From assembly GCA_007120685.1 (NCBI GenBank), contig SKNG01000341.1, positions 1-35,558 of the forward strand: a stretch of 35,558 nt of DNA. The letters are read 5' to 3'. The notes under the pieces are model-generated. The model ran no database searches. It saw only the letters and a list, made by a program, of their open reading frames with translations, and was not told the origin of the DNA. The position numbers and the translations under genes were made by a program. Numbering within the stretch: position 1 is the stretch's first letter; each line of letters opens with the position of its first letter. The DNA comes from Paracoccaceae bacterium (GTDB taxonomy: Bacteria; Pseudomonadota; Alphaproteobacteria; Rhodobacterales; Rhodobacteraceae). Of this stretch, positions 16,425-24,542 are shown piece after piece.

Positions 16425-17287
16425 ATGCCGATGAGCCGGCAGCAGAGGGGCTGGCAGCAGAGGGACCGGCGATCAGCGTCATCATCCCGGCCAGTAACGA
16501 GGCGGGCTGGATCGAACCCTGCCTGCGCGCGCTGCTGGCGTCCCGGGGCGTGGCGCTGCAGGTCGTCGTTTCGGCCAATGCCTGCCGGGATGACACCGTC
16601 ACCCGAGCCCGCGCCATGGCGCCCGATTTCGCCGCGCGGGGCTGGCGACTGGATGTTCTGGACCGGCAAGAGCCTGGCAAGCCCGGCGCGTTGAACGCTG
16701 GTGACGCTGCCGCCCGGCACGCGTTGCGCGCCTATCTGGATGCCGATGTCAGCGTCTCGCCACCGCTTATGGCGCAACTGGCCGCGGCGCTGGCGGGCGG
16801 TGCGCCGCGCTATGCCTCGGGCACGCCGCGGGTCACGGCGCGGGGCTGGGTGGCGCGGTCCTATGCGCGGTTCTGGTGCCGGCTGCCCTTTGTCGCCGAC
16901 GGGGTGCCCGGTTTCGGCCTGTTTGCCGTCAATGCCGCCGGCCGGGCGCGTTGGGCGGCGTTTCCGGATATCATTTCCGATGACACCTTCGCCCGGCTTC
17001 AATTCCGCCCCGACGAACGCCGAAGTGTGCCGGCCTCCTATGACTGGCCGATGGTCGAGGAGCTGGGCCGGCTGGTGCGTGTGCGCGCGCGGCAGGATCA
17101 GGGCGTTGCCGAGATCGCCCGGCTTTATCCGCATCTGCTGGCCAACGAAGGCAAGACCCGGCCCGGCACCGGCTGGCTGATTGGCCGGGCGCTGGCCGAC
17201 CCGCTGGCCTTTGGTACCTATGCCGCCGTCGCCCTGGCGGTAAGGCGCGGCACCGGCGGTCAGTCCGGCTGGGTGCGCGGGCGCTGA
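16421..17287 (+). CDS. GT2-family glycosyltransferase
   Basis: The 288-residue protein is a GT-A enzyme. 'AISVIIPASNEAGWIEPCLR' is the nucleotide-binding start, 'SANACRDDTVTRARA' follows, and 'AYLDADVSV' gives the DxD metal site at D107 and D109. 'GVPGFGLFAVNAAGRARW' and 'ISDDTFARL' (the ED-type catalytic acid region) fit the family. No clear membrane span is seen. The ATG at 16421 overlaps the stop of the cellulase-like gene. The 3' end overlaps the convergent GT4 gene by 28 bp. The acceptor is unknown. Confidence 0.85.
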   Translation: MNADEPAAEGLAAEGPAISVIIPASNEAGWIEPCLRALLASRGVALQVVVSANACRDDTVTRARAMAPDFAARGWRLDVLDRQEPGKPGALNAGDAAARHALRAYLDADVSVSPPLMAQLAAALAGGAPRYASGTPRVTARGWVARSYARFWCRLPFVADGVPGFGLFAVNAAGRARWAAFPDIISDDTFARLQFRPDERRSVPASYDWPMVEELGRLVRVRARQDQGVAEIARLYPHLLANEGKTRPGTGWLIGRALADPLAFGTYAAVALAVRRGTGGQSGWVRGR

Positions 17288-18480
17288 GCGAAAAGCGCGG
17301 CGAGTTGCCCTGCCGCGTCGTCGATATCATGGCGGGCCAGCGCCCGGGCGCGGGCGGTGCGGCCCATCCGGGTCAGCGTCTCGGGAGGGGTTAGCGCCAA
17401 CTCGCAAATCGCATCGGCCAGTGCCTCGGCGCTGCCCGCCGGCACCAGCCAGCCGCAGCGACCCGGCTGCACCAGTTCCGGAATGCCGGCGACCCAGGTG
17501 GTGATCACCGGCCGCGCCGCCGCCATCGCCTCCATAACCACCATCGGCAAGCCCTCGGCAAAGGACGGCAGCACCAGGGCGTGCGCCTGGTCCACCTGCG
17601 CCCGCACCCCGGCCTCGTCCAGCCAGCCGGTCAGTTCCACCTGCCCGGCCATGTCATGCCGGGAAATAGCGCGTTCCAGGGCGCCGCGCAGCGGGCCGTC
17701 GCCGACCAGCGCCAGCCGCAGATCGACCCCGCGCCGAGCCGCCTCGGCGAGCGCCTCGATCAGCAGCAACAGCCCCTTCTGCTCGGCGAACCGCCCCACG
17801 CTGACCAGACGCAAGGGACGGCGCGGCGGCATCGCCCGGGGCGCGGCGTAATGGGCGGTCTCGATCCCGCAGTGCACCACCTTCAGCTTCGGCCAGTGCC
17901 GGTGATCCACCCAGCGGCAAAGCTGGCTGAGCCCGAAGCTGGATACCGCAACCGCGAAATCCGCGCGCCGCAGCTTCATGCCCAGCGCGATACGTTCCGG
18001 CCGGTCGAATTCTTCCGGCCCGTGCACGGTGAAGCTGAAGGGCGGCCCGCCCAGCGCATGGGTCAGCATCGCCACGCTCGCCGAATTGGTGCCGAAATGC
18101 GCATGCAGCCGGTCCAGCCCCAGCGCGCGCGCGCGCCGCGCCAGCCAGGCGCCCTCGGCCAGATAGATCAGATGCCACAGCCGGCCCTTCTGCGCGCCGC
18201 GCGCCGCGCGCAGGGCCAGCGCCAGGGCGCCGACGAAGCGCCAGGGCGCCGACAACGCGGCGGCCAGCAGCGCCAGCGCCAGCGCCGCCGCGCCCTTTTC
18301 CAACACGTATTCGGTGGCTGCCGCTTCCGCCTGATCGCCCTCGTCGGTCAGCGGTCCGTCATGGCGGCGCATGGCGAAACGGTGCAGCGTCACGCCGCGC
18401 CGTTCCAGCGCGCGGATCTCGCGGCGGATGAAACTGTGCGACGGCGACGGGTAGGTATTGATGACGTAACCGATCTTCAC
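17260..18480 (-). CDS. GT4-family glycosyltransferase
   Basis: The 406-residue GT-B enzyme starts at GTG 18480 with 'VKIGYVINTYPSPSHSFIRR', a typical start for exopolysaccharide GT4 enzymes. The frame is open to 18609, but the extra residues show no family similarity. 'LHAHFGTNSASVAMLTHA' and 'FTVHGPEEFDRPE' are the acceptor-domain blocks. 'LRLVSVGRFAEQKGLLLLIE' opens the donor half. 'PSFAEGLPMVVMEAMAAARP' contains the EX7E pair that binds the sugar nucleotide. The ribosome-binding site is weak. It is divergent from the flippase across 191 bp. Confidence 0.88.
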   Translation of the reverse strand: MKIGYVINTYPSPSHSFIRREIRALERRGVTLHRFAMRRHDGPLTDEGDQAEAAATEYVLEKGAAALALALLAAALSAPWRFVGALALALRAARGAQKGRLWHLIYLAEGAWLARRARALGLDRLHAHFGTNSASVAMLTHALGGPPFSFTVHGPEEFDRPERIALGMKLRRADFAVAVSSFGLSQLCRWVDHRHWPKLKVVHCGIETAHYAAPRAMPPRRPLRLVSVGRFAEQKGLLLLIEALAEAARRGVDLRLALVGDGPLRGALERAISRHDMAGQVELTGWLDEAGVRAQVDQAHALVLPSFAEGLPMVVMEAMAAARPVITTWVAGIPELVQPGRCGWLVPAGSAEALADAICELALTPPETLTRMGRTARARALARHDIDDAAGQLAALFAQRPRTQPD

Positions 18481-18550
18481 GCGGCACCCCGGCTTGGTCT
18501 TGCGGCCCGTGACCATGGCGCTACAAGCCGAATGGGGCCATTTCAAGTTG

Positions 18551-18569
18551 CCCTGCCGGCGCCGCAGGG
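18551..18569. promoter_or_regulatory. Inverted repeat in the GT4/flippase divergent spacer
   Basis: CCCTGC (18551-18556) and GCAGGG (18564-18569) are perfect 6-bp arms around a 7-nt GC spacer, in the middle of a divergent intergenic region. It is a possible operator. In DNA this GC-rich a repeat of this size can arise by chance. Confidence 0.2.
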
Positions 18570-18671
18570 GCGTTTCGCCGAGATTGCCCGCGCCGGGCGG
18601 CCGGGTCAAATATCTGCCGTATTCCCCGGGCAGAAAGACGCCGCTACGGGGCGGCGATCCAGGAAAGACAG

Positions 18672-20036
18672 GTGACAGCGATCGACAGCGCAGAAGGCAG
18701 ACCGCAGGAAGGCGCGAAGCCCTTGGGCCTCGCGGCCCGTGTCATGCGCGGGTCTTTCGTGATGGTTGGCGGCTTTGCCCTGACCAACATCCTGCGGCTG
18801 GGCAGCAACCTGCTGCTGGCCCGCCTGCTGTTCCCCGAGGCATTCGGCCTGATGGCGCTGGTAACGGTGCTGCTGATCGGATTGCAGATGTTCTCCGATA
18901 TCGGCCTGACCCCGGCCATCCAAAGCTCCAAGCGGGGCGATGATCCGGCCTTTCTGAACACGGCCTGGACGGCGCAGGTCCTGCGCGGGGTGTTCCTGTG
19001 TCTGGTTGCGGCGGTGCTGGCATGGCCGATGGCAGAATTCTACGGCGAACCGATCCTGTTCGAGCTGATCCTGGCATCGGCGCTCAGCCCGCTGATCCTG
19101 GGCTTTGCCAGCATCAGGGTGGAATACGCGCTGCGTCACATGATGGTCGGCCGGATCACGGCGCTGGAACTGACCGTGCAGACCGTGGGCATTTCGGTGA
19201 TGCTGGCGCTGGCCTGGGCCACCGGGTCGGTCTGGGCGCTGGTGATCGGCAATCTGGCCAGTTCGGTGACGCGGGTGCTTTACAGTTGGCTGCTGATGCC
19301 CGGCCCGCCGGGACGGCCGGGTTTCGACCGCGCCGCCGCGTCAGAGCTGTTCGGTTATGGCAAATGGGTGTTCCTGTCCACCATTGCCGGGTTCTTCCTG
19401 CTGCAAAGCGACAAGCTGATCCTTGGCCATTTCCTGACCATGGGCGACCTGGGAATCTACAACATCGCCTTCTTCCTGGCCAGTTTTCCGCTGATCCTGG
19501 GTCGGTCGATGACCGGTTCGCTGTTCATGCCCGTCTATCGCGAAACCCCGCCCGGCCTTTCGGTGGAAAGCGACCGGCGCCTGCGCCGGATCCGCGCCGG
19601 GCTGACGGCCATGCTGTTTGCGTTCTGCCTGCCGCTGGTTCTGGCCGGGCACTGGCTGGTCGACTTGCTGTACGATCCCCGCTATGCCGCCGCAGGCCCG
19701 CTGCTGATCCTGCTTGCGCTGGCCCAGATGCCGCAGTTGATCGGCCTGACCTATGACCAGGCGGCGCTGGCCGGAGGCGATTCGCGCGGGTTCTTCCTGC
19801 TCAGCGCCAGCCGCGCCTGCTTCATCGTCATCGCGCTGCTGCTGGCGGTGCCGGCCTATGGCCCGCAAGGCGCTGCCCTGGCCCTGTTTCTGGCCGGCCT
19901 TTTGTCCTATCCGCTGCAGGTCCGGCTGGCGCTGCGGCATCGGGCCTGGGACGGTCTGCATGACGGCGTTGCGGCAGCCATTCTGTTGGCGCTGTTGCTG
20001 ATCGCCCTCATCCTGCATGGCGAAACGCTGCTTTGA
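18672..20036 (+). CDS. Wzx-type polysaccharide flippase
   Basis: The 454-residue membrane protein has about 12 hydrophobic spans. It shows the family pattern 'MRGSFVMVGGFALTNILRLG', 'LLLARLLFPEAFGLMALVTV', 'FSDIGLTPAIQSSKRGDDPA', 'NTAWTAQVLRG' and 'FGYGKWVFLSTIAGFFLLQS', then 'DKLILGHFLTMGDLGIYNIA'. These are typical of Wzx/lipopolysaccharide exporter proteins of the MOP superfamily, which move the lipid-linked repeat across the inner membrane. The start is GTG at 18672 with AGGAAAG 4 nt upstream. It stands ahead of the kinase-like and Wzz-like genes in the same direction, as in other Wzx/Wzy loci. Confidence 0.9.
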   Translation: MTAIDSAEGRPQEGAKPLGLAARVMRGSFVMVGGFALTNILRLGSNLLLARLLFPEAFGLMALVTVLLIGLQMFSDIGLTPAIQSSKRGDDPAFLNTAWTAQVLRGVFLCLVAAVLAWPMAEFYGEPILFELILASALSPLILGFASIRVEYALRHMMVGRITALELTVQTVGISVMLALAWATGSVWALVIGNLASSVTRVLYSWLLMPGPPGRPGFDRAAASELFGYGKWVFLSTIAGFFLLQSDKLILGHFLTMGDLGIYNIAFFLASFPLILGRSMTGSLFMPVYRETPPGLSVESDRRLRRIRAGLTAMLFAFCLPLVLAGHWLVDLLYDPRYAAAGPLLILLALAQMPQLIGLTYDQAALAGGDSRGFFLLSASRACFIVIALLLAVPAYGPQGAALALFLAGLLSYPLQVRLALRHRAWDGLHDGVAAAILLALLLIALILHGETLL

Positions 20037-20117
20037 CCGGCTGGCGCCGCGCACCGTAAGCGGGCGGGTGCCCCAGGCCAGGGGAAGAAAACAGCCATGC
20101 TCCTGCCTAAATTGTGA

Positions 20118-20137
20118 CAGTGTTGATTGGCAGTGTT
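20118..20137 (+). promoter_or_regulatory. Direct repeat CAGTGTT upstream of the kinase-like gene
   Basis: CAGTGTT occurs at 20118-20124 and 20131-20137, 13 bp apart start to start, within the most AT-rich part of the 141-bp spacer before the kinase-like gene. It may be a regulator site; no clear -10 box was identified. Confidence 0.25.
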
Positions 20138-20177
20138 CTGTTGAGAAGGCGACCCTTGAGCTGCATGGTGCTGGACT

Positions 20178-21110
20178 ATGGTGAACACGCGTATCCTTGA
20201 AAAGCGGCTGGGCTGGGGTCGGCAGCATTCGGGTGCCGATGCCGAAGGGCCATCCGGGGACGAAAAGGCTATCTCCATGCCGGAAGCGCGCGGCATTGGC
20301 CACGATCCGCTGTTGCAGGGCCGGGTCGCCGCCACGCGCAGCCTGGCCGAGGCTCTGCCGGCCGCGCGGCAGGGGGCCGAGGCGTTTTGGCAAAGCCTGC
20401 CCTGCGTCGCCGACAGTGCCGATATGTTGCGCGCGCGGCGCGGGGCGCTTCATTCGATGGATGCCAACAGCGTCGCCGCCGCCGCACTGGATACGCTGCG
20501 CGCCAAGCTGCTTCAGGTCGTCAGGGAAAGGCGCTGGCGCCGGGTTGGCGTTACCGCGCCTCAGCGTGACAGCGGTGCAACCTTCGTGGCGGCCGGTCTG
20601 GCTGCCAGCCTGGCGCGCCTTGCCTCGATGCGGGTTGTCCTGCTGGACATGGACCTTGATGCGCCGTCGCTGGCAGAGCGGCTGGAACTGCCCGCCCCGC
20701 CCCATTTTTCCGATGTCTTGCGCGGGGCTGAGCCGCCGGAGGCGCAGCTTCAGCGCATTGGCCAAAATCTGGCGATCATGACCAATGATGCGCCCCTCCC
20801 GGATAGCGCGGAACTGGTGCATGGCGCGGGGCTCGACAACATGATGAGAAGCCTGACCGTCGCGCTGGCGCCCGATCTGATCATCGTCGATCTGCCGCCG
20901 CTGCGCGATGATGGCACTGTCCAGGCCATGCTGCGATCGCTCGATACCGTCCTGCTGGTGGCCGATGGCACGCGCAACACCGCGCGCGACATCACGGAGG
21001 CCGAGGGCATGCTGGAAGGGACGGTTCCGCTTCTGGGGATCGTCTTGAACAAGTCCGAAGATTCCGTCAGGCCCGCCTCTCGGCGCGTGCAGCGCCGGGG
21101 CCGGAGGTAA
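20178..21110 (+). CDS. CpsD/BY-kinase-like protein with degenerate P-loop
   Basis: The 310-residue protein aligns with the cytoplasmic ATPase that pairs with Wzz-type co-polymerases. 'LDTLRAKLLQVV' precedes the P-loop region. 'VVLLDMDLDAPSLAERL' is the Walker A' motif (D157, D159). 'PDLIIVDLPPLRDDG' is Walker B (D238), and 'PLLGIVLNKSE' closes the fold. The Walker A region, 'VTAPQRDSGATFVAAGLA', has alanine (A134) where the invariant lysine should be. The protein contains no tyrosine at all, so the usual C-terminal tyrosine cluster is absent. It is likely a non-kinase regulator or scaffold for the Wzz-like protein encoded 3 bp downstream. The ATG at 20178 has a weak ribosome-binding site; ATG 20277 is an alternative. 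Confidence 0.82.
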   Translation: MVNTRILEKRLGWGRQHSGADAEGPSGDEKAISMPEARGIGHDPLLQGRVAATRSLAEALPAARQGAEAFWQSLPCVADSADMLRARRGALHSMDANSVAAAALDTLRAKLLQVVRERRWRRVGVTAPQRDSGATFVAAGLAASLARLASMRVVLLDMDLDAPSLAERLELPAPPHFSDVLRGAEPPEAQLQRIGQNLAIMTNDAPLPDSAELVHGAGLDNMMRSLTVALAPDLIIVDLPPLRDDGTVQAMLRSLDTVLLVADGTRNTARDITEAEGMLEGTVPLLGIVLNKSEDSVRPASRRVQRRGRR

Positions 21111-21113
21111 GCG

Positions 21114-22415
21114 ATGGGCCCGGTTCAAACTGTCAGGGAACTGAAAAGCTGGCTGCGGCGCAGTTTCCGGCTGATCCTGCTGTGCGTGGTGCTGGGCGCC
21201 GTTGCCGGGGTGATTGCGGCAACGCAAAGCGAACGGGTGTATTCGGCAACCGCGGTGCTGCAGGTGGTCAACCCGGTGATCGCGGACGGAAGCAGCGCAC
21301 TGGGCCAGGCCAGCGCCCTGCGCCGCGCCCAGATGATCGAGCAGCGATTGACCACCAGCGAAAACCTGCTCGCCCTGGCCGAGCGCTATGGCCTGTTCAC
21401 CGGTCTGCCGCTGTCGCGCAGCGAGATCGTGGCCGCCATGCGTGCCTCGATCCGGATTGAAAGCGTGACCGCCGCGCAGGGCAGCGCGACCATCGGGCGC
21501 GACGGGTCGCTTTCGGCGATCATCGTCACCGCGAACCTGAACGATCCGGACGCCGCCGCGGCGGTGGCGAACGAACTGGCAGAGGCGGTGGTGGCGGAAA
21601 GCACCGAGGCAGCGCGCGCAAGGATCGGGCGTGCCCTGACGTTCTTTCAGCAAGAGGAAGACCGGATCGCCCAGGCCATCGGCGAACTGGACTCAAGGAT
21701 CATGGCGTTTCAGTCCGAGAACGAGGACTTGATGCCTTCGGCGACCGTGATCCGCCGCGAGGAACTGACCCGCCTGGAAGACGACCTGTTGCGCATCACC
21801 CGAGAGCTTTCACAGTTGCGCGCCGAGCGCGGTGTGCTGGAGGCGGATGCGGGCAGGGCGGTCAGCCGGCGCCGGATCAGCGAGCTTGACGATCAGATCG
21901 CGCAAAGGGCGGCAGAGGAGTTGCTGCTGGCCGAAAGGGTGGCCAATCTGGAAAGCCTCTTGCGGCGCGCGCCGGCTGTGGAGCGCGAGCTTGGCGGCTT
22001 CCACCGGCAGATGGAGCAGCTTCAGTCGCAGCTTTCCGACGTCGCCCAGCAACGCCGCGAGGCCGAGATCGGTCAGCGGATAGAGATTGACCAGCAGTCG
22101 GAACGTTTCGTGCTGCTGGAGGCCGCTGTGGTGCCGGATTACCCGATCTCCCGCCCGCGTCGGACGATTGCGCTGCTGGGTTTGGTGGCTGGGCTGATGG
22201 CCGGAGTGGGCCTGGCCTATCTTCTCGAGGCCTTGCGACCGGTCCTGCGCACCGCCGACCGCATGGAGCGCGAGTTGCAGTTGCGGCCGGCGATCAGCAT
22301 CCCGCTTGGCCGCCCAACGCTGGAACGGCGCAGGCGCAGGTTGATCTGGGGTTTCGGTCTGCTGGTGATGTTGCTGGCGGCGCTGGCGCTGGCCATGCAA
22401 CTGGCCCCACTGTAG
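21114..22415 (+). CDS. Wzz/PCP-type polysaccharide chain-length protein
   Basis: The 433-residue inner-membrane protein has TM1 at ~18-37. A large periplasmic part follows, strongly helical from ~185 to 330 ('FFQQEEDRIAQAIGELDSRI', 'LTRLEDDLLRITRELSQLRA'), which is a coiled coil. The conserved proline segment 'VVPDYPISRPRR' at ~339-350 leads into TM2 (~351-372). A third hydrophobic span sits at the C-terminus (~411-430), which is extra for this family. It regulates polymer length in Wzy-dependent synthesis. GGAGG is 6 nt before ATG 21114. The partner ATPase is the separate upstream gene, not a fused domain. Confidence 0.88.
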   Translation: MGPVQTVRELKSWLRRSFRLILLCVVLGAVAGVIAATQSERVYSATAVLQVVNPVIADGSSALGQASALRRAQMIEQRLTTSENLLALAERYGLFTGLPLSRSEIVAAMRASIRIESVTAAQGSATIGRDGSLSAIIVTANLNDPDAAAAVANELAEAVVAESTEAARARIGRALTFFQQEEDRIAQAIGELDSRIMAFQSENEDLMPSATVIRREELTRLEDDLLRITRELSQLRAERGVLEADAGRAVSRRRISELDDQIAQRAAEELLLAERVANLESLLRRAPAVERELGGFHRQMEQLQSQLSDVAQQRREAEIGQRIEIDQQSERFVLLEAAVVPDYPISRPRRTIALLGLVAGLMAGVGLAYLLEALRPVLRTADRMERELQLRPAISIPLGRPTLERRRRRLIWGFGLLVMLLAALALAMQLAPL

Positions 22416-22430
22416 GGCGCGGGCCGCGCC
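22416..22430 (+). terminator. Hairpin directly after the Wzz-like stop codon
   Basis: GGCGCG (22416-22421) and CGCGCC (22425-22430) pair around a GGC loop directly after the TAG stop. No T tract follows. It may slow transcription or protect the 3' end; termination is uncertain. Confidence 0.35.
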
Positions 22431-22533
22431 ATACTGGCAGGAATGCAACACCTTCCGGGCCTTCCGCCCCGCGGCGTGGCGGTCGGCATAATCCCGCTTG
22501 TCAGCATTCGAAATCCTGCAATATGCCAAAACC

Positions 22534-23520
22534 ATGGGGGAGTCCGCCGGCAGCAAACGCAGCAGCGTCCACCAGCGTGTCGATGCGGTCGTCATCGGCC
22601 GCAACGAAGGCGCGCGGCTTGTCGCCTGTCTTGACTCGCTCGCCGGACAGGTGCGGCGCATTGTCTATGTGGACTCCGGGTCGGACGACGGCAGCCCCGA
22701 GGCCGCCCGGCAGGCCGGAGCCCAGGTGATCGCGCTTGACATGACGCAGCCCTTCACTGCCGCGCGGGCCCGCAACGCCGGGCTGGCGGCGCTGGCTGCC
22801 GATCCGCCCGGTTTCGTGCAGTTCATCGACGGCGACTGCATGCTGCGCGACGGCTGGATCGACCGCGCCGTGGGATTTCTGGATGAAAACCTGCGCGCCG
22901 CGGTGGTCTGCGGCCGTCGGCGCGAACGCTTCCCCGAAGCCTCGGTCTACAACGCGCTGTGCGATGCCGAATGGGACACGCCTGTGGGCGAGGCGCGAGC
23001 CTGCGGCGGTGACGCGCTGATGCGCTACGGCCCGCTGGCCGCCGCCGGCGGTTTCCGTGACGACCTGATCGCCGGCGAGGAGCCGGAACTGTGCCTGCGC
23101 CTGCGCAAGAGTGGCTGGACGATCTGGCGCATCGACGCCGAAATGACCTGGCACGATGCCGGCATCCTGCGGCTGGGCCAGTGGTGGCGCCGGGTGGAGC
23201 GTGCGGGCTATGCCTTTGCCGAGGGGGCCACCCGCTTCGACAGCCGCAACGAGCCGTTCCAGCGGCGGGAATACGGCCGTATCCTGTTCTGGGGCCTGCT
23301 GCTGCCGCTGGTCGCGCTGGTTCCGGCGGTTGCGCTGCATCCGGCGGCGCTGGCCCTGTTTCTGCTTTATCCACTGCAGGTTTTGCGGTTGCGCCGCCGG
23401 ATGGGGCTGGCTGCGGCCTTCTTCAACACGCTCGGCAAGTTCCCCGAGGCGCTGGGCGCGCTGCGTTTCCACGTCCGCCGTCTGCGTGGGCGCGAGGCGC
23501 GATTGATCGAATACAAGTAG
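22534..23520 (+). CDS. GT2-family glycosyltransferase with C-terminal membrane segments
   Basis: The protein has 328 residues from ATG 22534; TTG at 22498 would add twelve. Neither has a clear ribosome-binding site. 'VDAVVIGRNEGARLVACLDS' is the nucleotide-binding start, 'VYVDSGSDDGSPEAAR' follows, and 'VQFIDGDCMLRDGW' contains the acidic metal-binding site. 'ACGGDALMRY' and 'IAGEEPELCLRLRKSGW' (EDxEL-type catalytic acid) are family-typical. Near the C-terminus 'LFWGLLLPLVALVPAVALHP' and 'ALALFLLYPLQVL' are hydrophobic, so the enzyme is probably membrane-tethered. It lies after the Wzz-like gene and adds a sugar to the lipid-linked repeat. Confidence 0.86.
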   Translation: MGESAGSKRSSVHQRVDAVVIGRNEGARLVACLDSLAGQVRRIVYVDSGSDDGSPEAARQAGAQVIALDMTQPFTAARARNAGLAALAADPPGFVQFIDGDCMLRDGWIDRAVGFLDENLRAAVVCGRRRERFPEASVYNALCDAEWDTPVGEARACGGDALMRYGPLAAAGGFRDDLIAGEEPELCLRLRKSGWTIWRIDAEMTWHDAGILRLGQWWRRVERAGYAFAEGATRFDSRNEPFQRREYGRILFWGLLLPLVALVPAVALHPAALALFLLYPLQVLRLRRRMGLAAAFFNTLGKFPEALGALRFHVRRLRGREARLIEYK

Positions 23521-23564
23521 CTCTGGCGCACGGACCGGACATCGTGCCCCAAAAACCGCGCGGC

Positions 23565-24317
23565 CTACAGGCGGCGCTGGCGTAATGCGGCAACCACATG
23601 ACCCGGCAGGACGGCCGCGCAGGCAGCATAGCGCGCCGCGAACCGTCGCGGGTCGCCCAGCATGCGCCACAGCCATTCCATGGCGATGGCACGCACCCAA
23701 CCGGGCGCCCGGCGTTGTTTTCCGGCAAGAAAATCCAGCCCCGCGCCGATCGAGGCGAAGCCCAGTTGCGGCTGCCGCTGGCGACCGTAGGCGGCAAAGG
23801 TTTCCTGTTTCGGCGCACCCAGCGCCAGGAAGCAAAGCCTCGCGCCGGAACGCGCCAGCGCGTCCAGGATCGCCGCGGCCTCGGGCCCCTGCGGCTGAAA
23901 GTCCATCGGCGGCGCGATCCGCGCGGCGATCTGCAAGCCCGGCACCTGACGGCACAGCGCCTCGGCGGCGGCATCGAGCACCGGCGCGGTGGAGCCCACC
24001 AGCGCCACCGGCACCCCGGCCTGACAGGCGACCCGGGCGAGGGGCACCACCAGGTCCGAGCCCGGCACCAATGATACCGGCCTCCCGGCCAAGTACGAAA
24101 GCCAGACGATGGGGTTGCCATCGGCCACCACCAGGTTCTGCGCCGAATAGGCGGTACGAAACTGCTTGCAGCGCGCCAGTTTGGCCAGGTGATCCAGATT
24201 GATCGTCGCCAGCGCGAACCCTTCCCCCGTTGTCAGCGCCTGCCCGACCCGCGTGAGCAATGCCGCCTGATCGGGCACGTTGACCGCGATCCGAAGCGGG
24301 GGATAATCAAATGTCAT
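23565..24317 (-). CDS. WecG/TagA/CpsF-family glycosyltransferase (GT26)
   Basis: The 250-residue protein has the GT26 blocks 'FALATINLDHLAKLARCKQF', 'VVADGNPIVWLSYLAG', 'SDLVVPLARVACQAGVPVAL', 'CFLALGAPKQETFA' and 'SIGAGLDFLAGKQRRAP'. Known members transfer ManNAc(A) or related sugars to a lipid-linked acceptor in cell-surface polymers. The ATG at 24317 is preceded by GGAACC. The frame runs open far upstream, but that part is antisense to the polymerase gene and shows no family similarity. It is convergent with the GT2 gene (44-bp spacer) and divergent from the Wzy-like gene. Confidence 0.9.
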   Translation of the reverse strand: MTFDYPPLRIAVNVPDQAALLTRVGQALTTGEGFALATINLDHLAKLARCKQFRTAYSAQNLVVADGNPIVWLSYLAGRPVSLVPGSDLVVPLARVACQAGVPVALVGSTAPVLDAAAEALCRQVPGLQIAARIAPPMDFQPQGPEAAAILDALARSGARLCFLALGAPKQETFAAYGRQRQPQLGFASIGAGLDFLAGKQRRAPGWVRAIAMEWLWRMLGDPRRFAARYAACAAVLPGHVVAALRQRRL

Positions 24318-24346
24318 GACGGGGTTCCGAAGCGGAAGGCAATGGG

Positions 24347-24375
24347 CAGACAGGGGCGATACGCTCTGGTATAGT
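24347..24375 (+). promoter_or_regulatory. Candidate sigma-70 promoter for the Wzy-like gene
   Basis: CAGACA (24347-24352), exactly 17 bp, then TATAGT (24370-24375) resembles -35/-10 boxes (four and five of six consensus bases). It lies in the 225-bp divergent spacer, leaving a leader of about 160 nt before ATG 24543. No gene is seen in the rest of this spacer. Confidence 0.4.
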
Positions 24376-24542
24376 AGCAAGTGCGGGTCGAAGAAAGCCT
24401 CGCCAGCAGGCTCCGACCGCACAAGGCGGCAGGTGATGGCAGCAGCAGAATCTCTACTCAACCCCCTGACCGGCGGCCCAGAGCCGCGTGCCCGGCCAGC
24501 AGGGTCTTGCTTCACGCGGGACGGCGGGCGGCGCGTGCCGGC

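Noticed and set aside
19341..21653. 770-codon open frame on the minus strand
   Set aside because: It is antisense to the flippase, kinase-like and Wzz-like genes, which have clear families. It has no recognisable motif and the composition of a shadow frame in GC-rich DNA.
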